64,000 nucleotides of DNA from Enterococcus_D sp050529585 (GTDB lineage: Bacteria > Bacillota > Bacilli > Lactobacillales > Enterococcaceae). Shown here piece by piece: positions 17,921 through 25,980 of the stretch; within the stretch, counting starts at the first letter, position 1; the number at the start of each line of letters is the position of its first letter. The stretch spans positions 2,666,001 to 2,730,000 of the forward strand of contig NZ_CP172882.1 of NCBI RefSeq assembly GCF_050529585.1. The letters are read 5' to 3'. A model generated the notes under the pieces. The model searched no databases and was not told where the DNA came from. It saw only the letters and a program-made list of their open reading frames with translations. A program made the position numbers and the translations under genes.

Positions 17921-18787
17921 TCACTTCAGATTCAGTTGTTTTTGATATTGCAGCGGCGACTGCCCTACCGTCTCCTTGAAAACATGATGGAAAGTCTTCA
18001 CACTTGCGAATCCAGCTTTTTCAGCCACTTCTGCCATTGGTATTTTCTGATTGGCCAGGATAAATTTCGCTTGATTGATTCGGTATTCCGTCAAAAATTG
18101 CATGAAGGTCTTTCCAGTATTTGTCTTGAAAAACCGGGTGAAATAATGGGGACTAAAGCCGACATATCGCGCTGTTTCTTCCATTGTCAATACATCCTGA
18201 TAGTGAGATTCAATGTATTCAAAGACTTGATTCAACCGTTGCAAGGTTTCTTTGTATTGGGCGGCTGAGCGCTTCAATGAGCCCCGGATTTTTTGTCGTT
18301 TTGGCAAACTTTGGTAACATTCTCCGATGATTTGGTAGAGCAAACCCATCATCAAATAACGCTTTCCCCGAACGTTTTCTTCTTCTAACTGGTACAATTC
18401 AATCAACAAATCAGTGATTTTCTCAGTGAAACTATCCGGCCATGCTCGACTATGGGGCTCTCCTTCTTCAAATAACATTAATAGAGAAGTTTCTGACTCT
18501 CTGAGCAACGCTTCTTCGAATAATTTCAGATCAAATTGATAGACATACCGCTCACTTTCTGGCGACGCCAAAAAATAATGCGGCTGTCCGCTGGCAAATA
18601 AATACAAGTCGCCTTCTTGCAGTTCAACGATCGTATCGTCGACACCGATATTGACCGTGCCACGTTTGGCATAAATAATTTCAATTTCCTTATGCACATG
18701 GGGATAAACGATTGTTAATCCATCATTTAAGAACGTGCGGAAACGAAATTCACTTTCAAATTCCGGGATCTCTAGGTACATACTCAT
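17921..18787 (-). CDS. AraC-family transcriptional regulator
   Basis: The 288-aa protein has an N-terminal cupin sugar-sensing domain (YPHVHKEIEIIYAKRG near residue 30, then QEGDLYLFASGQPHYF) and a C-terminal double helix-turn-helix (GFSPHYFTRFFKTNTG and EVAEKAGFASVKTFHHVFK). The start at 18787 is chosen because AAGGAG lies 10 bp before it; the longer frame from a TTG at 18808 contains that site. A TATAAT -10 box lies about 36 bp upstream on the minus strand. It stands upstream of the Gfo/ThuA operon and probably controls it, and perhaps also the divergent PHP gene (inference). Confidence 0.9.
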   Translation of the reverse strand: MSMYLEIPEFESEFRFRTFLNDGLTIVYPHVHKEIEIIYAKRGTVNIGVDDTIVELQEGDLYLFASGQPHYFLASPESERYVYQFDLKLFEEALLRESETSLLMLFEEGEPHSRAWPDSFTEKITDLLIELYQLEEENVRGKRYLMMGLLYQIIGECYQSLPKRQKIRGSLKRSAAQYKETLQRLNQVFEYIESHYQDVLTMEETARYVGFSPHYFTRFFKTNTGKTFMQFLTEYRINQAKFILANQKIPMAEVAEKAGFASVKTFHHVFKETVGQSPLQYQKQLNLK

Positions 18788-18921
18788 CGACTGACTGCTC
18801 CTTCTCAACTATTCCCAATCTATTATAATAGAAAATAGCTCAAAGAGAAAACCTTTTCTCACAGAAGAATGGTTTCTACTCGCTTTTTGTGGTATCGTAT
18901 TCAAAAAAAGGGAGTCTTCTC

Positions 18922-19710
18922 ATGCATTATTACGATCAGCATTTACATACCTTTTTGTCCTTTGATTCTACTGAACAATTCGAGAATTACTTGGCTTATC
19001 AGCCTGAATTTTTCGTTGCCACCGACCATTTCGATTTGAAAAATCCATATTCAAACTTTCGCGATGATATCCCCGACTATGAAAGGTTAGTGGAAAAACA
19101 CCAGCAATTGCAAGAAACCACCCCTACCCATTTGTTAAAAGGGATCGAAATTGGCGTCGTTCCAGGACAAGAGCAAACGATCATTGATTATCTTCATGCC
19201 CATCCTTACGACTTGAAATTGATCAGCATCCATCAAAACGGTACGTTTGATTATATGGATGATGCCGTCTTGAAAAAAGACAAATTCGACGTTGCCAAAA
19301 CCTACTTTGATCAAATGTCGACAGTCCTTGATTCATTTCCTGAAGGACACATCGTGACCCACTTTGATTATGGCTTACGCCGTTTTGATTTCAGCCAAGA
19401 AGAACTGGCGCAATATTTTGAAACGGAACTGACTGCTATTTTCAAGAAGATCGTTGCCCGTGATTTGGCGATGGAAATCAATGCCAAAAGCTTCGGTCCA
19501 TACAAGAATGCCCATCTGTACGAATATGCGATTCCTTTATATCAAAGCGTCGGAGGCAAACTCTTTACCTTGGGCTCTGATGCCCATGTAGCAAATGATT
19601 ATCGCCTAGATTTTGCGGCGATGAGCCGTCTGCTGCATTCTTTCGGCGTGACAGAGTTGGCTGTTTTTCAAGGGAGAGACCGCTTCATGACGGATTTGCC
19701 AGAAGCGTAA
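18922..19710 (+). CDS. PHP-domain phosphatase (histidinol-phosphatase HisJ family)
   Basis: This 262-aa protein has the PHP metal-binding fold: HLHTFLSFD at the N-terminus (His ligands), ATDHFDL near residue 36, ISIHQNGTFDY near residue 105, HFDYG near residue 152 and GSDAHVANDYRLD near residue 225. HisJ-like enzymes hydrolyse L-histidinol phosphate, but no other his gene is near. Its position, divergent from an AraC regulator and beside a sugar operon, makes a sugar-phosphate or other phosphate substrate possible. GGGAG lies 7 bp before ATG 18922; the longer frame from 18889 is not supported. Confidence 0.85.
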   Translation: MHYYDQHLHTFLSFDSTEQFENYLAYQPEFFVATDHFDLKNPYSNFRDDIPDYERLVEKHQQLQETTPTHLLKGIEIGVVPGQEQTIIDYLHAHPYDLKLISIHQNGTFDYMDDAVLKKDKFDVAKTYFDQMSTVLDSFPEGHIVTHFDYGLRRFDFSQEELAQYFETELTAIFKKIVARDLAMEINAKSFGPYKNAHLYEYAIPLYQSVGGKLFTLGSDAHVANDYRLDFAAMSRLLHSFGVTELAVFQGRDRFMTDLPEA

Positions 19711-19725
19711 CCAAAAGTGATCATG

Positions 19726-19765
19726 AAACGGGTCCGCAGTTTTCTGCAGACCCGTTTGGTTTTTT
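19726..19765 (+). terminator. Terminator after the PHP gene (works in both directions)
   Basis: AAACGGGTCCGCAG/CTGCAGACCCGTTT pairs with one mismatch across a TTTT loop and is followed by GGTTTTTT. The convergent panE gene ends at 19773. Confidence 0.8.
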
Positions 19766-19772
19766 GATACGC

Positions 19773-20711
19773 TTATTTTGCTTCCAACACTTCTTCTTTG
19801 GCATGGATCAATTGTGTCAAAAAGTCGCAATACGGCGTTGGTACATTGTATTTCTCCCCTTTGCGGGAAATCGCACCGTTGATATAATCAATTTCTGTTT
19901 TGCGATGATTATTGATCAAATCTTGATACATAGACGGATAATGCATACCGATACCAGCTGGGTCATAGGTTTCTTCAATATGACGAACCACCTCAGGAAT
20001 GTCTAATTCAACAGCCTCATGACGGGCCACTGCAGCAAATTCGCTCACGATCGTTTCAACCATTTTACGGGCAGTCGATGTGCCACCGAATTGCGCAATA
20101 TTGACGTCTAAAATCGAACACAAACCATTCAAGGTGCCATTGACACACGCTTTACGGTAAATAGAATAACGAATATTTTCTGAATATACCGCATGTAACC
20201 CCGCATCTGCCAATACAGCAGCGACTTCTTTCGCTGTGGCTTCATAGCCTGGTTTTAAATTCTGTAATTCCACTGAGCCTTCGCCAAACAAACGTACTTG
20301 TCCCGGTCCAATCAAATCAGCCGTCCAAATCGTATTGCCGAGTATAATTTTGTCAGCAGCGACATATTTCTCAATCGTATCTTCATGCCCAATCCCATTC
20401 AATAAACAAAGGATTTTGGTTTCTTCGCCAATCATTGGTTGGATCGTCTGCATCATTTGATCCAGCTGCATCGCTTTGGTAAACACCAAAATCAGATCTG
20501 CTTGTGCATCTGTCGGAATCTCTTGTTGCGAATAGATGGGAAATGGCACTGCGATTTCTTCGCCATTTAAATTGGCTCTCAGTCCATGTTCCCGAATCGC
20601 TTCGATATGGGCCGGCCAACCATCGATCAACGTGACCTCGTTGCCGCCTCTTTTCAGCATAATCGCAAAGCGACTTCCCATCGCACCAGCACCAGCAATA
20701 ACAATCTTCAT
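19773..20711 (-). CDS. panE: 2-dehydropantoate 2-reductase (ketopantoate reductase family)
   Basis: This 312-aa NADPH-dependent enzyme reduces ketopantoate to pantoate for coenzyme A synthesis. The N-terminal nucleotide-binding motif GAGAMGSRFA, the ILVFTKAMQLDQ-like block near residue 92, LLNGIGHEDTIEKYV with its conserved Asn/Gly, and the catalytic-Lys region YRKACVNGTLNGLCS are visible, as is the C-terminal TEIDYINGAI. GAGGAAG precedes ATG 20711. No other pantothenate gene is near, and the family also includes other 2-keto-acid reductases, so the role is likely but not certain. Confidence 0.85.
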   Translation of the reverse strand: MKIVIAGAGAMGSRFAIMLKRGGNEVTLIDGWPAHIEAIREHGLRANLNGEEIAVPFPIYSQQEIPTDAQADLILVFTKAMQLDQMMQTIQPMIGEETKILCLLNGIGHEDTIEKYVAADKIILGNTIWTADLIGPGQVRLFGEGSVELQNLKPGYEATAKEVAAVLADAGLHAVYSENIRYSIYRKACVNGTLNGLCSILDVNIAQFGGTSTARKMVETIVSEFAAVARHEAVELDIPEVVRHIEETYDPAGIGMHYPSMYQDLINNHRKTEIDYINGAISRKGEKYNVPTPYCDFLTQLIHAKEEVLEAK

Positions 20712-21046
20712 CTATCTTCCTCTTTCCTATCTAACAATTAGGTATAGTTTACTCTAAATTATACAAATATGCGAGAGGCTTGCGTTTGATAGACAATAAA
20801 AATGATAAAAACCCAATTGGAATAGTTTGATTTTTCTGATAATTAAAGAACGAAATATGTATAGTTTCCATGATGAAAGATAAATCTTAACTTATTACAA
20901 ATGGCTATGAAAATATTGAATGATTTTGTAAATCAGATTGTCGATCAACATCAAGACCAAGGAAATCAATGCTAAAAAACACTTGCTAGTCAAGGTGTAC
21001 CCCATCTGACCAACAAGTGTTTCTTTATAAAACCACTGTCTAAAGC
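20712..21046. other. Intergenic stretch without a supported gene
   Basis: This 335-bp gap holds a TATAAT-type -10 for panE (minus strand, near 20757-20762) and the terminator of trhO at 20974-21023. The rest is AT-rich and shows no ribosome binding site with a plausible frame. A short hydrophobic minus-strand frame ending at 20895 has no credible start signal. Confidence 0.5.
20974..21023 (-). terminator. Terminator after trhO
   Basis: AAACACTTG...CAAGTGTTT forms a perfect 9-bp stem on the minus strand and runs into TTTTTTAGC. A weaker second pairing lies in the 22-nt loop. Confidence 0.75.
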
Positions 21047-22003
21047 TTATGCTTGAATGGCTTCTACCGCAAAATTCGCCAACAAGCGTTCTTTTTCTGC
21101 CTCTGAAATCCCATGTTTTTCGACATAGCGATTGTGTTCGTGGATCGCACAATCATAACTGCAGGCGCCTAAATGAGCTGCTTGATTTTCTTCTGAGGTC
21201 AAGAATTGACGGTTGCATTCCGGATTGGCACAGTTCACATAGCGCTCACAAGGCGTACCGTCAAACCAGTCACGGCCAATCACTTGTTTGTCCACATGAT
21301 TGATTTCGACACTGATCCGCTCGTCAAAGACGTACATTTTGCCATCCCACAATTCCCCTTGTACTTCCGGATCATTGCCATAAGCAAAAATCCCCCCGTG
21401 GAGTTGTGCGACATCTTCAAACCCTTCCCGCATCAGCCAGCCGGAAAATTTCTCACAGCGAATCCCACCTGTACAGTAGGTCACGACTTTTTTATCCATA
21501 AATCGTTCTTTATTGTCGATGATCCATTGGGGCAATTCACGGAAGCTGCGAATATCAGGGCGTACTGCACCACGAAAATGACCTAAATCATATTCATAGT
21601 CATTTCTCGCATCAATAACAACCGTATCTTCATCTAGTAATGCCTCTTTGAAGGCTTTAGGATCCAAATATTTGCCCGTCATTTCTAGCGGATCAATGTC
21701 GTCTTCAAGATTCAGTGAAACCAATTCTTTTCTTGGACGGACAAAGATTTTTTTGAAGGCATGGTCTTCTACTTCATCGATTTTATAATAAATCCCTTGA
21801 AAGCGCAGGTCAGCTTCCATCATCTCCCGGTATCTATCCGTTGCTTCGATCGTTCCTGAAAGCGTGCCGTTGATACCTTCTGTTGCGACTAAAATACGAC
21901 CTTTGATGTCGTTTTCTTTACAAAATGCTAAATGCTCCTTCGCGAAGCTTTCTGGATCTTCGATCGTGGTATATTTATAAAATAATAAAACGCGGTAACT
22001 CAC
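21047..22003 (-). CDS. trhO: tRNA uridine-34 hydroxylase, rhodanese-like
   Basis: TrhO (YceA family) makes 5-hydroxyuridine at position 34 of tRNA, an oxygen-dependent step towards mo5U/cmo5U. The 318-aa protein has an N-terminal acylphosphatase-like domain, a rhodanese domain with VIDARNDYEY and the active-site Cys in TYCTGGIRCEK (near residue 178), and a C-terminal Cys-rich zinc-binding-like region (CANPECNR, CSYDCAIHEHN). The start codon is GTG at 22003, placed 9 bp after AAGGAGG. Length and all blocks fit the family. Confidence 0.93.
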   Translation of the reverse strand: MSYRVLLFYKYTTIEDPESFAKEHLAFCKENDIKGRILVATEGINGTLSGTIEATDRYREMMEADLRFQGIYYKIDEVEDHAFKKIFVRPRKELVSLNLEDDIDPLEMTGKYLDPKAFKEALLDEDTVVIDARNDYEYDLGHFRGAVRPDIRSFRELPQWIIDNKERFMDKKVVTYCTGGIRCEKFSGWLMREGFEDVAQLHGGIFAYGNDPEVQGELWDGKMYVFDERISVEINHVDKQVIGRDWFDGTPCERYVNCANPECNRQFLTSEENQAAHLGACSYDCAIHEHNRYVEKHGISEAEKERLLANFAVEAIQA

Positions 22004-22102
22004 AATAATTCCTCCTTTTTTTGCACACTACAGTATAGGGTATCTCGTGACAAAAAACGAGTTTTATGCTTGTACCTTTTGACACAATGCCGCGTGATGC
22101 TT

Positions 22103-22849
22103 TTAGTTGTTTTCTCTTAACGCATCCACAAAAAATGCTGTGACTTGATCCATCGTTTCTCCACGGACCAAATGACGTTCATCGCGGGAAATAAACTGAA
22201 GACTGGCTGCAGGATTGGCTTGTACAAATTCAGCCACATCTTGGTATGGAATCTTTTCATCTTGTGTACCATGCCAAAAAAGCAACGGTCTTTGGCCTAA
22301 TTTCTCTGGTTGAGACTGCAAGTCGTAGGCATCCATCCAGCCCAACAAACGTGCATAATCTTCCGGCACAAAAAAACCGGCCGCTCCTGCATGGGTTTGA
22401 ATCCGTTCGCGATAACTGATCATCGAAGGCGAGCCCATAATACAGGCTGCTGCATTGATTTCAGGATGTTGACACAACAGTCCACAAGTTGTCATTCCGC
22501 CCATTGATACACCGCCGACAGCGATTTGGCCATTGACTAAACCTAAATTTTCGAAGAAATCTACCAGATAAGCAAATTCAAATAAATTGGTTTGGATACT
22601 TTGCCAAAACGTCAGAGAAGGAATTTCTGATAAAGCAGTTTTTCTTTCTCCGTGATTGGCAGCGTCAGGCAAAATCACCCGGAAATTAGCCCGCGCCAAC
22701 TTCCTGCCTTGGGTCAATACCAATTCTTTACTGGTTTGCCAGCCATGATAATAAATAATCAAGGGCAAAGGCTCATAAATAAGCGCCTCAGGTACAACTT
22801 CTAAGACCGGGATATTACCGATTTTTCTTTTGCGTACAGCTACTTTCAT
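22103..22849 (-). CDS. Alpha/beta hydrolase, prolyl-oligopeptidase-like esterase
   Basis: The 248-aa protein is a cytosolic serine hydrolase. The nucleophile motif is GGVSMGGMT, the acid is in HGTQDEKIPY and the His in RDERHLV; the oxyanion segment IIYYHGWQTSKE is near residue 30. I choose ATG 22849 because AGGTGGAG precedes it and a promoter (TTTGCA, 17 bp, TATACT) lies at 22896-22868, inside the longer frame that would start at 22963. It resembles B. subtilis YitV/YtfP-type hydrolases in build (inference). The substrate is unknown. Confidence 0.82.
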   Translation of the reverse strand: MKVAVRKRKIGNIPVLEVVPEALIYEPLPLIIYYHGWQTSKELVLTQGRKLARANFRVILPDAANHGERKTALSEIPSLTFWQSIQTNLFEFAYLVDFFENLGLVNGQIAVGGVSMGGMTTCGLLCQHPEINAAACIMGSPSMISYRERIQTHAGAAGFFVPEDYARLLGWMDAYDLQSQPEKLGQRPLLFWHGTQDEKIPYQDVAEFVQANPAASLQFISRDERHLVRGETMDQVTAFFVDALRENN

Positions 22850-22867
22850 TTTCTCCACCTCTTCTTT

Positions 22868-22896
22868 AGTATACGAAAAGTCCGGCATTCTGCAAA
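22868..22896 (-). promoter_or_regulatory. Promoter of the esterase gene
   Basis: TTTGCA at 22896-22891, a 17-bp spacer and TATACT at 22873-22868 lie 19 bp before the chosen start. This promoter rules against the longer reading frame that begins at 22963. Confidence 0.65.
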
Positions 22897-22936
22897 GAAA
22901 GTTCCCCTTTGCCTTCTGACTATTCTCCAATTCACA

Positions 22937-22969
22937 GCAAAAAAAAGACCATGCATTCAACATGGTCTT
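22937..22969 (-). terminator. Terminator after the ROK kinase gene
   Basis: AAGACCATG/CATGGTCTT pairs perfectly across a 7-nt loop and is followed on the minus strand by a long T-run. It begins about 8 bp after the stop at 22977. Confidence 0.85.
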
Positions 22970-22976
22970 CTCCTTC

Positions 22977-23849
22977 TTATGCGTGTAAAACAGCTTCTCT
23001 TGCCAATGCTAGACAGCCTAATGTCCCCGCATTGTCCTCCAATGCCGGAGTTACGATATACTTATCTAAAGCTGGTGTTTCCACATAGCCATTGACTAAT
23101 TTCTTAAAAGCTTGTCGCACATTATCTAACATATGTCGTTGTTTCATGACACCCCCGCCAAAAATGATCACATCTGGTGAAAGCATCAATGTGGTATTAT
23201 AGGCACATTGTGCGATATAGCTGGCCTCAATTTCCCAATAAGGGTCATCTTCAGCAACATCTTGTCCTTTTTTGCCTAAGCGCTTTTCAATTGCTGGGCC
23301 GGCAGCCATGCCTTCTAAACAATTGCCATGAAATGGACAGCTGCCTTCAAAATCATCTGCTGGATGAGGGACGACGAGGGCATGACCCATCTCAGGATGG
23401 CTGAAACCTTCAACAAAACGTCCATCTTGCAACGCACCACCGCCAACACCGGTACCAATCGTATAGTAGACAACGCTATTACGGCCTTTGCCATTGCCAA
23501 ATACGTATTCTCCATAGGCGGCCGCATTCACATCCGTTGTCCATGAAATCGGTATCGGAAATTCTTTTTTCATGGTACCGATAAAATCAAAATTTTGCCA
23601 AGCCAATTTAGGTGTTGAGGTGATATGACCATATGTTGGCGACTCATGATGAATATCGATCGGTCCGAAAGAACCAATACCGATACCCGCCAACTGTGTT
23701 TGATATTGCTTGAAAAAATCGATCACCAATGCCATCGTTTCTTCCGGTGTAGTGGTGGGAAAACTCACTCGCTCCTTGATCGCCATTTCTTCATCGCCAA
23801 TCCCGCAGACAAACTTCGTGCCGCCGGCTTCGATCGAACCATATAACAT
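22977..23849 (-). CDS. ROK-family sugar kinase, fructokinase type
   Basis: This 290-aa cytosolic kinase phosphorylates a hexose, most likely fructose, with ATP. It opens with MLYGSIEAGGTKFVCGIG, the standard beginning of the fructokinase subgroup, and shows the ATP-binding block YTIGTGVGGGAL and the ROK zinc motif CPFHGNCLEGMAAGP. The catalytic Asp lies in TTDVNAAAYGE. The upstream frame to 23891 adds residues not expected in the family, although the ribosome binding site before 23849 is weak. The gene is monocistronic. Fructokinase is favoured; mannokinase activity is possible. Confidence 0.87.
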   Translation of the reverse strand: MLYGSIEAGGTKFVCGIGDEEMAIKERVSFPTTTPEETMALVIDFFKQYQTQLAGIGIGSFGPIDIHHESPTYGHITSTPKLAWQNFDFIGTMKKEFPIPISWTTDVNAAAYGEYVFGNGKGRNSVVYYTIGTGVGGGALQDGRFVEGFSHPEMGHALVVPHPADDFEGSCPFHGNCLEGMAAGPAIEKRLGKKGQDVAEDDPYWEIEASYIAQCAYNTTLMLSPDVIIFGGGVMKQRHMLDNVRQAFKKLVNGYVETPALDKYIVTPALEDNAGTLGCLALAREAVLHA

Positions 23850-24001
23850 GTACGCCACTTCTTTCTTTCGTTGATACTTCATTTTAAACAAATTCAGCGG
23901 AAAATACTAGACAATCCGCGTATCTTCTTCAAGAAACAAACCTTGATAAAAAAAGTTTCTAACCGTTTTCAATTTCTTTCTTTTTTCAGATAATCCACAA
24001 A

Positions 24002-24030
24002 ATAAGATCCGTATCATGATACGGATCTTA
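24002..24030 (-). terminator. Terminator after the LOR-family gene
   Basis: A perfect 26-bp palindrome centred on ATGAT (AAGATCCGTATC arms) is followed on the minus strand by TTATTTTG. It lies 6 bp after the stop at 24036. Confidence 0.7.
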
Positions 24031-24035
24031 CAACT

Positions 24036-24530
24036 TTACGAACTTGCTGAACTTGCGGCATTGTCATCGGCCTTCACTCGATCGATGGCAATCACCAATG
24101 AAATGATCAAATCATCTAAGTCTTCTTCATAGATCACCACTTCATAAGTATCTCCCCATGAAATCCATTTTTTGTGGATCTCAGCGATGCGTTTGCCATG
24201 CCGATTGACGGCAAAATCCATATCCCACCAATTACCATCGACATCGATGCCTTCTGCATCGATCGAATATTTTGCTTTAAAAAAAGTCAGTTGTTTGGAT
24301 AAGACGATGGCCTCTTTGCCATGGACTTCAACAAAAAACTTAGGCAGCAAACTAAAAACTTTCTTGGTGATTGCCGCCACAGGTTGCCGTTGCGCATCTA
24401 AAATTTTGAACTGTTTTGGTATTTTCATAAAACTGCCTTCTACATAGTAACGGGGATTTTGCTGTTCATCCATAACCGTAAATTTTTCACCAATGCTGAA
24501 GACTTTTTGCTTGATGTATAGTTTCTTCAT
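24036..24530 (-). CDS. LURP-one-related (LOR/YxjI) family protein
   Basis: This 164-aa protein matches the tubby/scramblase-like LOR fold: MKKLYIKQKVFSIGEKFTV at the start, repeated beta-strand blocks such as YYVEGSFMKIPKQFKI, and the central helix region late in the chain. In bacteria the function of this family is not settled. It follows the SPFH gene by 3 bp, so both are made from one mRNA, hinting at a membrane-related role (inference). A terminator closes the pair. Confidence 0.82.
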   Translation of the reverse strand: MKKLYIKQKVFSIGEKFTVMDEQQNPRYYVEGSFMKIPKQFKILDAQRQPVAAITKKVFSLLPKFFVEVHGKEAIVLSKQLTFFKAKYSIDAEGIDVDGNWWDMDFAVNRHGKRIAEIHKKWISWGDTYEVVIYEEDLDDLIISLVIAIDRVKADDNAASSASS

Positions 24531-24533
24531 CTG

Positions 24534-25409
24534 CTATACCCCTTTTTCTTTGACATCGCCCGTATTGATCACTGGTTGCGTGCCTTTATCGGTGATGATC
24601 GACACCAATAAATTATTGATCAATTGGACTTTGCGGTCATCCGTAAAATTGATATCTTGACCATCTTCGATTTGTTCTAAAGCCATTTGTGTCATTGAAA
24701 CGGCACCTTCAACAATAATTTGGCGGGCAGAAAGAATCGCTTTGGCTTGTTGTCGTTGCAACATCGCGCTGGCGATTTCTGTCGCATAGGCCAAATGGTT
24801 CAATCGGGTTTCGATGACTTCTACACCAGCGACAGCTAATCTGTCTTGCAGCTCTTTGGCCAACTCTGCCGACACTTCATTGGTATTGCCCCGTAAAGTG
24901 ATATCATCATCGTTGAAGGTATCATACGGATATTGGGTAGCAATATGTCGAATGGCAGTTTCACTTTGGATCTCAATAAAGTTTTGGTAGTAATCCACGT
25001 CGAACAATGCTTTGGCTGTATCAACGACTTTGAATACGACAACTGCTGATATCTCGATCGGATTGCCGTCAGAGTCATTGACTTTTAATAACGAACTATT
25101 AAAGTTGCGCACTTTCAATGATACATTGATCTTTTGCGTTAAAGGTGTGGTCACAAATAAGCCATTGGCTTTGATGGTGCCTAAATATTGACCAAAGAAA
25201 AGAATGGCTTTGGCTTGATTCGGCTGGACGATCGTTAGTGAGCTGAGGAATAAGAAAGAAATGATCCACAAGATCACACCGATGATAATCTCAGCCGCTC
25301 TTTCATTGACTGCACCGTCATAAAATAAATACGCCCCGCCTATCAATAACCCAATCAAGACCACCAATGCCAAATACCCATTTACATGAAACGTCTGTTT
25401 TTCCTTCAT
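24534..25409 (-). CDS. SPFH/band 7 domain membrane protein
   Basis: The 291-aa product has two N-terminal hydrophobic segments (about 10-28 and 35-56) followed by an SPFH domain with the typical VQPNQAKAILFFGQYLGT and LKVRNFNSSLLKVND blocks, and a C-terminal helical region rich in Ala/Glu (SAMLQRQQAKAILSARQ). Such proteins form scaffolds in the membrane. The start at 25409 (MKEKQ) follows GGGAGG by 8 bp; the longer frame from 25643 is not supported. It is co-transcribed with the LOR protein. The partner protein or protease it serves is unknown. Confidence 0.88.
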   Translation of the reverse strand: MKEKQTFHVNGYLALVVLIGLLIGGAYLFYDGAVNERAAEIIIGVILWIISFLFLSSLTIVQPNQAKAILFFGQYLGTIKANGLFVTTPLTQKINVSLKVRNFNSSLLKVNDSDGNPIEISAVVVFKVVDTAKALFDVDYYQNFIEIQSETAIRHIATQYPYDTFNDDDITLRGNTNEVSAELAKELQDRLAVAGVEVIETRLNHLAYATEIASAMLQRQQAKAILSARQIIVEGAVSMTQMALEQIEDGQDINFTDDRKVQLINNLLVSIITDKGTQPVINTGDVKEKGV

Positions 25410-25575
25410 TTTGTTCCTCCCTTTCCCTTGTTCCCTCCATCTTACCGCTGTTGGCACATGTCTGCAAATGTTCTTACGCATTTTTTGCTTCGCCGATCGT
25501 CCTATTTTGATTTTGACAGTTTTCCCGTTACAATTAAAGTATCCATCAATCTTAGAATGAAAAGGAGCAAGAATC

Positions 25576-25932
25576 ATGACACAAAAAATTGATTTAGAAA
25601 ACACAAAATGGTCTTTAGAGAACATTATCAAAACCGTCGGCACTGATTTGTCTTCTGTTGTCGAGATCCAAAATCAAGATGGCATCGATGTAGTCGTCAT
25701 TTCCAAAGATGAGTGGCAGCATCTATTAGAACTATTGGATACCCGCCATGCAGAAGGTTACCGTTTGGATCAAGAATTACCTGAAGACATCTTGATCGAT
25801 GTCGCAGACACTGACAACCAATACACCGAAGAAGGCGAACTGGAGATGGAATTGCCAGAACGGGTCCATCCTGCACCAGACTTCGAGTTGGAAGCAGAAG
25901 AAATCGTTGAAAGCGATGATGTTTTAGATTAA
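25576..25932 (+). CDS. Small acidic protein of unknown function
   Basis: I do not recognise this 118-aa protein. It is strongly acidic, especially in the last 50 residues (EEGELEMELPE, EAEEIVESDD). The segment DVVVISKDEWQHLLELL at about 40-56 resembles the conserved strand-helix of Phd/YefM antitoxins, but no toxin gene is adjacent. AAAAGGAG lies 9 bp before ATG 25576, and a bidirectional terminator follows at once, so it is an independent gene divergent from the SPFH gene. Confidence 0.8.
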   Translation: MTQKIDLENTKWSLENIIKTVGTDLSSVVEIQNQDGIDVVVISKDEWQHLLELLDTRHAEGYRLDQELPEDILIDVADTDNQYTEEGELEMELPERVHPAPDFELEAEEIVESDDVLD

Positions 25933-25970
25933 CAAAAAAAGCGAGTCCTCAGGGGTTCGCTTTTTTTGTT
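25931..25970. terminator. Bidirectional terminator between the acidic protein gene and queG
   Basis: AACAAAAAAAGCGA pairs with TCGCTTTTTTTGTT, giving a T-run on both strands. It separates two convergent genes. Confidence 0.85.
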
Positions 25971-25980
25971 CTGCAATTGA

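Noticed and set aside
20895..21152. Short hydrophobic frame ending LIYKIIQYFHSHL that could look like a type I toxin
   Set aside because: It overlaps the end of trhO and its terminator, has no start signal and no antisense RNA promoter nearby.
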